Notes: a model not told the origin generated them from the sequence alone. 64,000 bases of DNA from Aldehydirespirator sp965203575 (GCA_965203575.1 OZ241894.1:1054001-1118000); one strand, 5' to 3'. Positions 24,153-33,932 are shown, numbered from the stretch's first letter. Numbers and translations: made by a program.

Positions 24153-25022
24153 ATGCGCCTGCTCAGTTACTGCGTCGATGGAGCTTCGTCCTTCGGTGTG
24201 CTCACCCCCGACGGCACCGGTGTCATCGATCTCGCCTCGCGCCTCGACGGGGTTGCGGACCTCGGCGATCTGATCGCTCAACGTCGCCTCGCCGAAGCGG
24301 CCGACTGGGCCGGATCCGGCACCACCGCCGACCACGCTCTCGACGGGATCAGCTTCGAGCGCCTGCTGCCGGTGCCCGGCAAGATCATCTGCATCGGCGT
24401 GAACTACGGCGGGCGGGGGGCGGAGTACGCCGAGGACCCCGGCGACGCCTACCCCAGCGTGTTCGTGCGCTTCCCCGAGACGCTGGTCGGCCACGAGCAG
24501 GCTCTGCTGAGGCCCCCAGAGTCCGAACAGCTCGACTACGAGGGCGAGATCGTCGTGGTCATCGGCACCGGCGGGCGCCGCATCGATGTCGAGCATGCCC
24601 GGAGTCACATCGCCGGGATGAGCCTCGGCAACGAGGGCACCATCCGCGACTGGGTCCGCCACGGACGCTTCAACGTCACGCAAGGCAAGAACTGGCACCG
24701 CAGCGGCTCGATCGGTCCGTGGCTGGTGACCCTCGACGAGATCGGCGACTTCGCCGACCTGCACCTCACCACCCGGGTCAACGGCGAGCTCCGCCAGGAC
24801 GACCTCGCCGGCAACATGCGGTTCGGGATCGAGTACCAGATCCACTACCTGTCCACCTTCGTCGGGCTTGACGCCGGTGACGTGATCTTCACCGGCACCC
24901 CCACCGGCGCCGGTGCCCGCTTCGACCCACCGGTGTGGCTCGAGCCCGGAGATGTGGTCGAGGTGACCGTCCCCGAGATCGGAACCCTCCGCAACCCGGT
25001 CCGCGACGAGAACGCCTCCTAG
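24153..25022 (+). CDS. FAH-family enzyme, HpaG-like (2-hydroxyhepta-2,4-diene-1,7-dioate isomerase / decarboxylase type)
   Basis: This 289-residue FAH-fold protein has the core motifs KIICIGVNYGGRGAEY, SEQLDYEGEIVVVIG (metal-binding E-x-E region), MSLGNEGTIRDWVRHG, FNVTQGKNWHRSGSIGPWLV (seen as QGKNWHRSGSIGPW), and DVIFTGTPTGAGA. The GKNW.SGS.GPW pattern is typical of the 2-hydroxyhepta-2,4-diene-1,7-dioate isomerase / OPET decarboxylase branch. With hpaE, hpaF and hpaH around it, it most likely performs the HpaG step, though classical HpaG is a two-domain protein. The ATG at 24153 is next to the divergent promoter. Confidence 0.8.
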   Translation: MRLLSYCVDGASSFGVLTPDGTGVIDLASRLDGVADLGDLIAQRRLAEAADWAGSGTTADHALDGISFERLLPVPGKIICIGVNYGGRGAEYAEDPGDAYPSVFVRFPETLVGHEQALLRPPESEQLDYEGEIVVVIGTGGRRIDVEHARSHIAGMSLGNEGTIRDWVRHGRFNVTQGKNWHRSGSIGPWLVTLDEIGDFADLHLTTRVNGELRQDDLAGNMRFGIEYQIHYLSTFVGLDAGDVIFTGTPTGAGARFDPPVWLEPGDVVEVTVPEIGTLRNPVRDENAS

Positions 25023-25072
25023 GTCGCTGCGGCCGTAGTCTCACGTCGGACAGACCAACAGGAGGCGCGAAG

Positions 25073-26062
25073 ATGACCACAGCAACTGGCGGAACGAGTG
25101 CCGCGGTTCAGATTGCCGAGACCGGTGGGCCGGAGGTCATGCACCTCGTCCAGCGGCCCGACCCGGTGGCCGGCGAGGGCGAGATGACGGTGGCGGTTGC
25201 CGCGGCCGGAGTGAACTTCATCGACACCTACCACCGCTCGGGCCTCTACGAGATGCCGCTGCCGGTGGTGCTGGGCCAGGAAGGATCCGGGACCGTGCTG
25301 GAGGTGGGTCCCGGGGTTGACGGCTTCTCCCCCGGCGACCGGGTGGCCTGGGCAGGGTCGCCCGGCTCCTACGCCGAGCGGGCCGCGGTCCGGGCCGGGG
25401 TTGCGTTCAAGGTGCCGGACGAAGTCGATCTGGAGACCGCGGCGTGCCTCGGCGTGCAGGGTCTCACCGCCCACTATCTGGTCACCGACTGCCCCCGGAT
25501 CGGGCCCGGCGACCGCTGCCTGGTCCATGCCGGCGCGGGCGGCACCGGTCGCCTGATCGTGCAGATGGCCAAGCTGCGGGGCGCCGAGGTGGTAGCCACG
25601 GTGGGGTCCGAAGCCAAGGTCGAACTGGCCCGGGCCGCGGGCGCCGACCATGTGGTCAACTACTCGACCACTGAGTTGGTAGCGGGCGTGGAGGCCGCGG
25701 TCGGTGCCGAGGCCATCGACGTGGTGTACGACGGGGTGGGCGCGGCCGTCTACGACGACAGCCTGGCGCTGCTGCGCCTGCGAGGGGCGATGGTGACCTT
25801 CGGAAACGCCTCGGGAGCGGTCGAGCCCAAGGCTCCGCTGCATCTGTCGGGCAAGTCGCTGTGGCTGACCCGGCCCAAGCTGTGGGACTTCATCTCCACC
25901 CGCACCGAGCTCGACGGCCGGACTGCGGAGGTGTTCGACTGGATCGCCTCCGGCCGGCTCGAGGTACGCATCGGGGCCCGCCTGCCGCTGGCCGAGGCGA
26001 CCGAGGCCCACCGGCTGCTGCAGGGTCGCAGCATTGCGGGCAAGATCCTGCTCATCCCGTGA
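25073..26062 (+). CDS. Quinone oxidoreductase-like MDR-family NADPH reductase
   Basis: This 329-residue medium-chain reductase of the zeta-crystallin / QOR type lacks zinc ligands. Motifs are AAGVNFIDTYHRSGLY, LPVVLGQEGSGTVLEVG, the nucleotide-binding segment LVHAGAGGTGRLIVQMAKL (AGAGGTG replaces the usual AAAGGVG), and VVYDGVG. The enzyme would reduce quinones or enals in the cytoplasm with NADPH. A strong AGGAGG site sits 8 bases before the ATG at 25073. It lies between the HpaG-like gene and hpaH and overlaps hpaH by four bases (GTGA), so it is part of the catabolic operon. A role in removing aromatic-derived quinones is inference. Confidence 0.87.
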   Translation: MTTATGGTSAAVQIAETGGPEVMHLVQRPDPVAGEGEMTVAVAAAGVNFIDTYHRSGLYEMPLPVVLGQEGSGTVLEVGPGVDGFSPGDRVAWAGSPGSYAERAAVRAGVAFKVPDEVDLETAACLGVQGLTAHYLVTDCPRIGPGDRCLVHAGAGGTGRLIVQMAKLRGAEVVATVGSEAKVELARAAGADHVVNYSTTELVAGVEAAVGAEAIDVVYDGVGAAVYDDSLALLRLRGAMVTFGNASGAVEPKAPLHLSGKSLWLTRPKLWDFISTRTELDGRTAEVFDWIASGRLEVRIGARLPLAEATEAHRLLQGRSIAGKILLIP

Positions 26063-26895
26063 GCAACGGCCCCGTCGGGGACACAGCTTCCGCGCTCACG
26101 GAGGAGGAGATCCGGGCAGAGGCCCAGCTGCTCGACACCGCGGAGCGCGAGCGAACGCAGATCCGCCAGACCACCAGCGTGTACCCGCGGATGACCTTCG
26201 ACGAGGCCTACCGGGTGCAGGCCGCCTGGCTGGACATCCGCCAGGCCCGGGGCGAGCAGGTGATCGGCCACAAGATCGGCCTGACCAGCCGGGCCATGCA
26301 GCAGGCCATGAACATCGACACGCCGGACTCCGGCTTCCTGACCGACGCCATGGCGTTCTCCCCCGGCGAGCCCATCGCGGCGGCCGACTTCTGCGACCTG
26401 TGCCTGGAGGTGGAACTGGCCTTCGTGCTGGCCGATGACCTGTCCGGCGCGGACCTCGGGATCGACGACGTGCTGGACGCCACCGACCATGTGACCGCCG
26501 CGGTGGAGCTGATCGCGGCCCGCAGCTTCCGCACCGACCCGACCACCGGCCGCACCCGAGGTGTGATCGACACCATCGCGGACAATGCGGCCGACGCCGG
26601 GATCGTCACCGGTGGCCGGCCGATCGGGCCCCGCGACGCCGATCTGCGCTGGGTGGGCGCCATCGCCTACCGCAACGGCGTCGCCACCGAGACCGGACTG
26701 GCTGCCGGCGTGCTCGACCATCCCGCCAACGGCATCGTCTGGCTGGCCCGGCGCTACGCCGAGCAAGGCCGGTCGCTGCAAGCGGGTCAGGTGATCCTGT
26801 CGGGATCGTTCACCCGCCCGATGCCGGTTGCGCCGGGTGACGACTTCCGCTTCGACTTCGGTCCGCTGGGCTCCTTCGCCGTCCCGATCGTCTGA
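26059..26895 (+). CDS. hpaH: 2-oxo-hept-4-ene-1,7-dioate hydratase
   Basis: This 278-residue protein belongs to the MhpD/HpaH hydratase branch of the FAH fold. Motifs are TFDEAYRVQAAW, VIGHKIGLTSRAMQQ, PDSGFLTDAM, the metal region CLEVELAFVLADDL, AVELIAARSF, and DHPANGIVWLARRYAEQG with VILSGSFTRPMPV, all characteristic of HpaH. It hydrates the 2-oxo-hepta-ene-dioate formed by HpaG, and the product would then be split by the aldolase HpaI, which is not in this window. The GTG at 26059 overlaps the upstream stop. It is the last gene of the rightward unit and is convergent with the AIM24 gene. Confidence 0.9.
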   Translation: MSNGPVGDTASALTEEEIRAEAQLLDTAERERTQIRQTTSVYPRMTFDEAYRVQAAWLDIRQARGEQVIGHKIGLTSRAMQQAMNIDTPDSGFLTDAMAFSPGEPIAAADFCDLCLEVELAFVLADDLSGADLGIDDVLDATDHVTAAVELIAARSFRTDPTTGRTRGVIDTIADNAADAGIVTGGRPIGPRDADLRWVGAIAYRNGVATETGLAAGVLDHPANGIVWLARRYAEQGRSLQAGQVILSGSFTRPMPVAPGDDFRFDFGPLGSFAVPIV

Positions 26896-26917
26896 TCGGG
26901 GCGCCGCGCCGCCGCGG

Positions 26918-27700
26918 CTAGCGCTCGAACATGTTGGACAGGCCGCCGATGACCGAGCCCTCGCCCTGGGAGCCGCCGGGCCGGATGTTGGCGATCACAC
27001 GGTCGGCGATGCGGTTGAAGGGCAGTGACTGCAGCCACACCCGGCCGACGCCGGTGAGGGTGGCCAGGAACAGGCCCTCGCCGCCGAACACCATGGACTT
27101 CAGGTTGCCGGCCCGCTCTATCGAGTACTGGATCTGGGGCTGGAAGGCGACGATGCAGCCGGTGTCGATACGCAGCGTCTCGCCCTGGAGCTGCTTCTCG
27201 ACGATGGTGCCGCCTGCGTGCATGAAGGCAAGCCCGTCACCGGAGATGGACTGCAGGATGAAGCCCTCCCCGCCGAACACGCCGGTGCCCAGCTTGCGGT
27301 TGAAGGCGATGTCGAGCTTGGTGCCCGACGCCGCGCAAAGGAAGGCGTCCTTCTGGGCCAGCAGGTGCCCGCCCGCGGCGGCCAGGTTGATGGGCAGGAT
27401 CTTGCCGGGGTAGGGCGCAGCCATGGCCACCCGCTGCTTGCCCTGGGGGGCGCTGTTGGTGAAGTGGGTCATGAACAGACCCTCGCCGGTCACGCTTCGC
27501 TTGGCCGCCGACTTGAGCTTGCCCCAGGTGCCCTGGTCGGGATCGGACCCGTCGCCCATCTTGGCCTCGAAGGTGATGCCCTGCTCCATGTACATCATGG
27601 CCCCGGCCTCGGCGATGACGACCTCGCCCGGGTCCAGTTCGACCTCCACGAACTGGAGGTCGTCACCGTAGATCTGGTAGTCGATTTCATGGCTCCGCAT
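26918..27700 (-). CDS. TIGR00266 / AIM24-family protein
   Basis: This 260-residue protein is built of repeated beta strands and has the family signatures VIAEAGAMMYMEQGITFEAKMGDG (seen as AEAGAMMYME), TGEGLFMTHFTN, LLAQKDAFLCAASG, FGGEGFILQ and FGGEGLFLATLTG. This trimeric beta-sandwich family is common in bacteria and of unknown biochemical role. AGGAGGCAGCT precedes the ATG at 27700, which fixes the start over longer in-frame options. It stands alone, convergent with hpaH. Confidence 0.87.
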   Translation of the reverse strand: MRSHEIDYQIYGDDLQFVEVELDPGEVVIAEAGAMMYMEQGITFEAKMGDGSDPDQGTWGKLKSAAKRSVTGEGLFMTHFTNSAPQGKQRVAMAAPYPGKILPINLAAAGGHLLAQKDAFLCAASGTKLDIAFNRKLGTGVFGGEGFILQSISGDGLAFMHAGGTIVEKQLQGETLRIDTGCIVAFQPQIQYSIERAGNLKSMVFGGEGLFLATLTGVGRVWLQSLPFNRIADRVIANIRPGGSQGEGSVIGGLSNMFER

Positions 27701-27803
27701 AGCTGCCTCCTGCGTGTTCGAGCCTGTCGCCGCGAGGCTAACGGTCACAAGGTAAGAGTCAGTTGATCCTCGTTCCGGCCGCTGAGCATCACTCGCGGTC
27801 GGG

Positions 27804-28550
27804 TCAGGCCCAGGACCAGCCGTGAGTGCTCACCAGGGCGGCTGCCGACACGAGGACAGCCATCTCGGCGACCTGCTCGGTGGCTCCGAGGGCGTCACCG
27901 GTGACGCCTCCGAACGCCCGCCACGCGATAAGGCCTACCAGCACTGCTCCCGACGCGGCCGCCGCCAGCGACACCGCGCCCGGCAGCCCGAGGCTGGCCC
28001 CGGCCGCCGAGGTGATGACGACCGCGGCGACGGTCCAGGCCCGTGGCAGGTGGGCCGTGTAGCTGTGACCCAGGCCGGTGCCGGTGGCTGCGGGGGCCGC
28101 GCCCATCACCGCCACCGCCATGGTGCGGCCCAGCATGTGGGCCACCACCAACGCGATCAGCCCGTCGGTGGCTGCCAGCGAAGACACCGCGAACACCCGC
28201 ACCAGCGTTGCCAGCACCAGCGCCAGCACCCCGAAGGCACCTACACGGGAGTCCTTCATGATCGCCAGGCGCCGTTCCCGGCTTGCCCCGCCGAGCGCGT
28301 CGGCGGTGTCGGCCAGGCCGTCCTCGTGGAAGCAGCCGGTGGCGACGGCGCCGACCGCCACGGCCAGCACGGCCGCGAGCGGAGCGCCCAGCGGACCGTG
28401 AAGGGCCCAGTAGACCGTGCCGGACAAGGCTCCGAGGACCGCGCCCACAACCGGGAACCATGGGACGCTGCGGCCCAGCTCCCGGTCGTCGCCCGGATGC
28501 GCGCCGCCGGGCAGCCTCGTCAGGAAGGCCCAGGCCCGCCGCAGGCTCAT
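27804..28550 (-). CDS. cobS: Adenosylcobinamide-GDP ribazoletransferase (cobalamin synthase)
   Basis: This 248-residue polytopic membrane enzyme joins adenosylcobinamide-GDP with alpha-ribazole, the last step of nucleotide-loop assembly. It has the N-terminal AFLTRLPGG, the hallmark CFHEDGLADTADALGG and SRVGAFGVLALVLAT, then several hydrophobic helices with HMLGRTMAVAVMG. Its ATG overlaps the cobT stop (ATGA). It is the final gene of the leftward cobalamin operon. Confidence 0.92.
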   Translation of the reverse strand: MSLRRAWAFLTRLPGGAHPGDDRELGRSVPWFPVVGAVLGALSGTVYWALHGPLGAPLAAVLAVAVGAVATGCFHEDGLADTADALGGASRERRLAIMKDSRVGAFGVLALVLATLVRVFAVSSLAATDGLIALVVAHMLGRTMAVAVMGAAPAATGTGLGHSYTAHLPRAWTVAAVVITSAAGASLGLPGAVSLAAAASGAVLVGLIAWRAFGGVTGDALGATEQVAEMAVLVSAAALVSTHGWSWA

Positions 28551-29548
28551 CTCTGGAGGCCCCACTCCTCGAAGGTGGCCACCTCTACCACCGCGGCCGC
28601 GGCCATGCGGATGATGGGCACGGCCACCAGCGCTCCAGATCCCTCCCCCAGCCGCAGATCGAGCCGCATCAGCGGATCGAGCCCCAGGGCCTCCAGCGCC
28701 CGCTTGTGTCCTGGCTCGGCCGAGCAGTGCCCGGCGACGCAGTGATCGAGGCTCCCGGGTCGGGCCACCGCCAGTGGGGCGACCGCGGCGGTGGCGATGA
28801 ACCCGTCGAGCACCACCGGCAGCCGGCGCCGGCGGGCCGCAGCCACCGCGCCGGCCATCGCCGCCAGCTCCCGGCCCCCGAGACGCCGAAGCGCTTCCAA
28901 GGGGGCAACCGGCCCCACGCGGTCGAGCGCGGCCTGGACCACGTCGCACTTGTGGGCCAGCGCCGCGCCGACGACACCCGTGCCCGGTCCGACCCAGTCG
29001 GCCGCAGAGCCGCCCAGCACGGCAGCCGCCACCGCAGCAGCCGCAGTGGTGTTGCCGATCCCGATCTCGCCCACCACTAGCAGGTCGGCGTCGGCCGACT
29101 CCACGGCAGCTGCGCCCGCAGCCGCGACCTCGTCGAACTCGCCGCGGCTCATGGCGTCGGCGACCCGGATGTTGCCCGTCGGACGCCCCACCCCGACGTC
29201 GACCAGATCGAGGGTCGCGCCGAGGTGGCGGGCGAGCACGGCGACGGTGGCCGCGCCGGCGCGGATCGCATCGACCATGGCGACGGTCACCGCAGCCGGG
29301 TAGGCGCTCACCCCGTCGACGGCCACGCCGTGGTCTGCGGCGAACACGACCACATGGGGCCGCCCGACCCGCGGCGCCGCAGTGCCCTGCCATCCGGCCA
29401 GCCAAGCGGCGACCGCGTCGAGACGGGCGAAGGCGCCGGCCGGACGCAGCACGGTGGCAGCCCGGGCCGCCACCTGGTCCCGCGCCGAGCGGTCCGGGCC
29501 GGGAAGGTCCGCGAGCAGCCCGGCAAGAACGCCGGATTCCGCCGTCAC
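28547..29548 (-). CDS. cobT: Nicotinate-nucleotide--dimethylbenzimidazole phosphoribosyltransferase
   Basis: This 333-residue protein makes alpha-ribazole phosphate for the lower ligand of B12. Motifs are VVFAADHGVAVDGVSAYP, the active-site strand LLVVGEIGIGNTTAAAAV, KCDVVQAALDRVGP, LPVVLDGFIATAAVAPLA and HCSAEPGHKRALEALGLDPL with LRLGEGSGA, all standard for CobT. The start is GTG at 29548. It is preceded by a 157-base spacer with two inverted repeats and coupled to cobS downstream. Confidence 0.92.
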   Translation of the reverse strand: MTAESGVLAGLLADLPGPDRSARDQVAARAATVLRPAGAFARLDAVAAWLAGWQGTAAPRVGRPHVVVFAADHGVAVDGVSAYPAAVTVAMVDAIRAGAATVAVLARHLGATLDLVDVGVGRPTGNIRVADAMSRGEFDEVAAAGAAAVESADADLLVVGEIGIGNTTAAAAVAAAVLGGSAADWVGPGTGVVGAALAHKCDVVQAALDRVGPVAPLEALRRLGGRELAAMAGAVAAARRRRLPVVLDGFIATAAVAPLAVARPGSLDHCVAGHCSAEPGHKRALEALGLDPLMRLDLRLGEGSGALVAVPIIRMAAAAVVEVATFEEWGLQR

Positions 29549-29705
29549 AGACGTGTCCGCGCCCGAACTGGCAGCGGTGAGTGCCGGATTCGGGTCTGAG
29601 CGCTGCCAATTCGGCCAAGCACAAAGCCCTCAGGCGAGAACTGGCAGCAGAATGCACGCATAGCGAGCACAACGCTGCCAATTCGTTGGACCGGGACCAG
29701 CGTCC
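29549..29705 (-). repeat. Twin inverted repeats between cobU and cobT
   Basis: Two copies of the same inverted repeat occur 72-73 bases apart. The first has GAACTGGCAGCG at 29565-29576 and CGCTGCCAATTC at 29601-29612. The second has GAACTGGCAGC at 29638-29648 and CGCTGCCAATTC at 29673-29684. Arms are 11-12 bp with one mismatch, and loops are about 24 bases. They are the only structured feature in the longest spacer of this operon and could attenuate or stabilise the transcript, or mark a small repeat family. Confidence 0.65.
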
Positions 29706-30263
29706 TCACTCGCCCGGCCTTCGGCCTCGCAGCCCGACGGCCGGATCGACCAGCGGTAGCAACCGGCCGGCTACCACCAGGTAGGCGGCGTCCGCAGCGC
29801 GCACCAACGCCTGGTTGACGGAGCCGAGCAGGTCCCGGAAGTCCCGTCCCAGCGGCGTGGCCGGCACCACGCCCGAGCCGACCTCGTTGGTTACGACCAA
29901 CCCTTGGCCGGGACGCTCGGCCAGCAGGAGCGCCAGCCGGACCGCCTCTTCCACCAGCTCGGCTCCGTCCGGAGGGGGGTCTTCCAGCATCCGGTTGGTG
30001 ACCCACATACCGAGGCAGTCGATTATGAGCGTCGCGCCCGGATCTACCGACCTCACCGCGGCGCCCAGGTTCCGGGGCGCCTCCAGAGTCGTCCAGTGGG
30101 CGGGCCGCTCGGCCCTATGACGCTCGATACGGCCAGCCATGTCGTCATCGCCAGGTTCCGCGGTGGCCAAGAACACGACCGGGGCGCCGGCCGCTTCGGC
30201 CGAGGCCAGCGCGGCAGCCGACTTGCCGCAGCGGACCCCTCCCGTGAGGACCGTCAGAGTCAA
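29706..30263 (-). CDS. cobU: Adenosylcobinamide kinase / adenosylcobinamide-phosphate guanylyltransferase
   Basis: This 185-residue bifunctional enzyme phosphorylates adenosylcobinamide and then adds GMP. Walker A is TGGVRCGKSAAA at the very N-terminus. Further motifs are VVFLATAEPGDDDMAGRIERHRAERPAHW (seen as TAEPGDDDM and RIERHRAERP), LIIDCLGMWVTN and VVTNEVGSGVVP, all typical of CobU/CobP. The start appears to be TTG at 30263, immediately before TLTVLTGG. No better start exists in frame. It sits 40 bases after cobO in the same operon. Confidence 0.92.
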   Translation of the reverse strand: MTLTVLTGGVRCGKSAAALASAEAAGAPVVFLATAEPGDDDMAGRIERHRAERPAHWTTLEAPRNLGAAVRSVDPGATLIIDCLGMWVTNRMLEDPPPDGAELVEEAVRLALLLAERPGQGLVVTNEVGSGVVPATPLGRDFRDLLGSVNQALVRAADAAYLVVAGRLLPLVDPAVGLRGRRPGE

Positions 30264-30303
30264 CGGTCCGCGCCCGGACCGACGACTCGGGCGGCTGGCC
30301 GCA

Positions 30304-30872
30304 TCAGTAGTCGATGCCCTTCTTGGCCAGGATCCCGGCGTCGTAGGCGTGCTTGGTCTTGACCATCTCGGTGGCGGTGTCGGCCAGTTCCATCATCCAG
30401 TCCGGCGCGTCCCGACCGGTCAGCACCAGCGACACCTGCTCGGGACGGTTGCGGAACGTGGCCTCCACCTCCGCGGCGTCGATCCAGCCCCAGTTCAGCG
30501 GGTAGGTGATCTCGTCGAACACCACCAGCCGGTGCTCGCCCGCCTCCACCACCGCCTTGCCGTGCCGCCACGCCTCCCGGGCCTCGGCCTCGTCGCGGGT
30601 CAGGTCGTCACTGTCCCAGGTGAAGCCCTCGCCCAGTGACCAGAAGTCAACCCCGAGCGGCTCGGCCATCAACTGCTCGCCGGTCACCCAGTCGTCCGAC
30701 TTCAGGAACTGCACCACCGCTACCGGCCAGCCCCGTGCCCGCGCCCGCATCACCATGCCGAACGCGGCCGACGATTTGCCCTTGCCGTCGCCGGTGTTGA
30801 CCACCACCAGGCTCTTGGCGGTGCGTAGGCCACCGGGGCGGGGATCTTCGGTGGGAGGGGAGTCGGCGGCAG

Positions 30873-30876
<4 letters not shown>
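30304..30876 (-). CDS. cobO: Cob(I)yrinic acid a,c-diamide adenosyltransferase
   Basis: This 190-residue ATP:corrinoid adenosyltransferase of the CobA/CobO family has the P-loop VNTGDGKGKSSAAFG, VAVVQFLKSD, LVVFDEITYPLNWGW, VSLVLTGRDAP and the C-terminal VKTKHAYDAGILAKKGIDY. It adds the adenosyl group to reduced corrinoids. This would let imported cobinamide or cobalamin be activated before loop assembly. ATGA overlap with the btuD-type gene upstream shows cotranscription. Confidence 0.93.
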
Positions 30877-31711
<835 letters not shown>

Positions 31712-31715
<4 letters not shown>

Positions 31716-32797
31716 CAGATCTCCCGGCGGCTGGTGCGGAGTACCAGCACGAAGAAGGGGGCGCCCAGGAACGCGGTCACCACGCCGATGGGCAGTTCGG
31801 CTGGCGCCAGCGCGGTGCGGGCGGCCAGATCGGCGAGCACCATGAACGCTCCCCCGAACAACACCGACAGTGGCAGCACGAGCCGGTTGCTGGAGCCGAA
31901 CGCCAGCCTCACGGTGTGGGGCACGATGATGCCGACGAAGCCGATGAGCCCGCTCACCGACACCGCCGCGGCTGCGCCGAGCGACGCGGCCAGCACCACG
32001 ATCAGGCGGATCCGGCGGGGCTCCAGGCCCAGGGCGGCGGCCTCCTCGTCGCCGACGGCCAGCACGTCGAGGGCTCGGCGGTAGCGCAGCACCACGGCCA
32101 CGGTCACCACGAAGTAGGGCAGCAGCAACGCGGGCTCGGACCATCCCGATGTGGCGATCCGGCCCAGGATCCAGGCGAAGATCTGGCGGAAGGCGTCGCT
32201 GTTGGCCTGTAGCACGTAGGTCTGGCAGGCGGTGAGGAAGCTGGCCACAGCGATGCCGGCCAGGATCAGCGAAGCGGTGGAGCGGCCCCCGAGATGGCCG
32301 GCCACGTACGACACCGTCACCGAGATGAGCGCTCCCGCGAAGGCGGCCAGCGGCACCGCGTCGAACACGCCGGCGCCGTCGCCCAGGTTGCTGGTGATGG
32401 CGATGGTGGCTCCGAGCCCGGCTCCGGCCGCGATGCCGAGCAGGTACGGATCGGCCAGCGGGTTGCGGAACGCGCCCTGGTAGGTGGCGCCGCTGACGGA
32501 CAGGGTGGCCCCCACCAGCAGGCCGAGGGCCACCCGGGGCAGCCGGATCTGCTCCACGATGGCAGCATGGGCGTCGCTCAGTCCGGAGTCGATCGTCACG
32601 CCCGGCAGGCCGTCGAGCAGCTGCAGAGCCACCCGGTGCGCAGCGATGTCCACCGGGCCGATGGTCAGCCCAGCGATCACCGCGACGGCAGCCGCGGCGA
32701 GACCGGCCACCAGCGAGCGCGGCCGCAGGCCCGATGCCTGTAGGACCACGCTCGGTCCGCCGTCCGGCTGCGAGTCGCTCACGGCAAGCCCGACCAC
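31712..32797 (-). CDS. btuC: Corrinoid ABC transporter permease, FecCD/BtuC family
   Basis: This 361-residue permease has about ten membrane segments. Family motifs are IRLPRVALGLLVGATLSVSGATYQGAFRNPLADP (seen as RLPRVALGLLVGA and YQGAFRNPLADPYLLG), LAVGDEEAAALGLEPRR, the cytoplasmic coupling region, and GLIGFVGIIVPHTVRL. It uses a GTG start at 32797, 11 bases after btuF. It would move vitamin B12 or precursors through the membrane with the adjacent ATPase and binding protein. Confidence 0.9.
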
Positions 32798-32808
32798 TCG
32801 TCCTGTGC

Positions 32809-33699
32809 CTAGCTCGCCGCGCCGATCGACACCAGGACATCAGAGATGGCCGCGATGAAGTCCACCAGCCGGGGGCCCCACCGCGACACGATGTCATCGT
32901 TGAGCTCGACGATCCGGCCGTCTTGCACTGCCGACAACTGGTCCCAGCCGGGGCGGGCCGCAATGGTCTGGGCGTTCTGGCCGCAGCACACGGTGTCGGC
33001 CAGGAAGATCACGTCGGGGTCGACGTCCACCAGGTACTCGTCGCTGAGCTGCGGGTAGCCCCAGGCGCTGCCGTCGGCGTCAGCGGGGTCGGCCACGTTG
33101 GCGAGGCCGAACAAGCTGTACACCTGCCCGATGAACGTGCTGCTGGTGACGGTGTAGAGCGTGTTGTCGAGCTCATGGTAGTAGGTCAGACCGGATGCGT
33201 CGGGCGCGGCCGCGATCAGTTCGGCGATCTCGGACCGCATGCCGGCGACCACCGCGGCCGCCTCATCGGCCTGTCCCGTGACCTTGCCGAGCTGCTCGAT
33301 CTGGAGGTACACGTCCTCGAAGGCGAACGGGGCGTCGTGGGCCCACACCTCGATGCCGAGAGCCTCCAGGCTGGCGCCGACATCGCCGCTGGTATGCATG
33401 ACCACGAGGTCGGGGTCGTAGGAGGCGATGGCCTCGATGTTCGGGTTCCAGCCGTCGAGGTCGGTGACCGGGGCCTCGTCCGGGTAGTACGAGAACTGGT
33501 CGACGGCCACCACCCGGTCGCCCGCGCCGATGGCGAAGAGCATCTCGGTCCCGGTCGGCGAGATCGACACGATCCGCTGGTCCGCGGACTGGCCGTCGGT
33601 TGGGGTGCCGCTGCATGAGGCTGCAACAAGGGTTGCAACGAGGAGGGCGAGCACGAGCCTCACCCAGCGGGCGGTCCGCTCGGTTGCGGGGCTGGTCAT
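32809..33699 (-). CDS. btuF: Corrinoid-binding lipoprotein of the ABC transporter
   Basis: This 296-residue substrate-binding protein of the TroA/BtuF class III fold has a lipoprotein signal (LALLVATLVAASC, lipobox cysteine at about residue 26). Motifs are QRIVSISPTGTEMLFAIGAGDRVVAVDQFSYYP, seen as ISPTGTEMLFAIGAGDRV, then PNIEAIASYDPDLVV, and a long backbone helix (DEAAAVVAGMRSEIAELI). The ATG at 33699 has AGGGAGAA upstream and gives the correct signal peptide. Longer in-frame starts do not. It is the first gene after the cobalamin riboswitch, which supports B12 rather than iron as substrate. Confidence 0.88.
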   Translation of the reverse strand: MTSPATERTARWVRLVLALLVATLVAASCSGTPTDGQSADQRIVSISPTGTEMLFAIGAGDRVVAVDQFSYYPDEAPVTDLDGWNPNIEAIASYDPDLVVMHTSGDVGASLEALGIEVWAHDAPFAFEDVYLQIEQLGKVTGQADEAAAVVAGMRSEIAELIAAAPDASGLTYYHELDNTLYTVTSSTFIGQVYSLFGLANVADPADADGSAWGYPQLSDEYLVDVDPDVIFLADTVCCGQNAQTIAARPGWDQLSAVQDGRIVELNDDIVSRWGPRLVDFIAAISDVLVSIGAAS

Positions 33700-33782
33700 T
33701 ATGGTTCTCCCTTCTGCTCGAGTTCGGCCGAGCAGCGGGAGTGCCACCGCACGAGCCTTTCCCTTACCTCGAGGGTCGGTCC

Positions 33783-33910
33783 GTCATGCCGGCAGCCAGG
33801 CGATCGGACTCGTCTCAGCGGCCGGAGCCGCCGAGCATCACCGCTGCGGGACAGTGCCGGGTTCGTACCGGCTTCGCTGCCTGTCGGCGCGCGGCAGCAT
33901 AGCCTGTTGG
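33783..33910 (-). promoter_or_regulatory. Cobalamin riboswitch
   Basis: Read on the minus strand, the segment has the conserved cobalamin-aptamer core GTACGAACCCGGCACTGTCC followed by CGCAGCGGTGATGC (complement of about 33,835-33,872). It continues into the B12-box region GAGTCCGATCGCCTGGCTGCC (given here as GAGTCCGATC and GCCTGGCTGCC; complement of about 33,786-33,810). These match the consensus GTCCCGC-ACTG and AGTC-CCTG elements in position and order. It lies 84 bases upstream of btuF and would repress the whole btuFCD-cobOUTS operon when adenosylcobalamin is plentiful. Boundaries are approximate. Confidence 0.85.
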
Positions 33911-33932
33911 GCTCTCCCCGGTTCGCTGGAGA

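Noticed and set aside
32797..32963. Longer start for the btuD-type frame reaching across btuC into btuF
   Set aside because: The upstream extension is btuC read in another phase. The GTG at 31715 overlapping the btuC stop gives a normal N-terminus.
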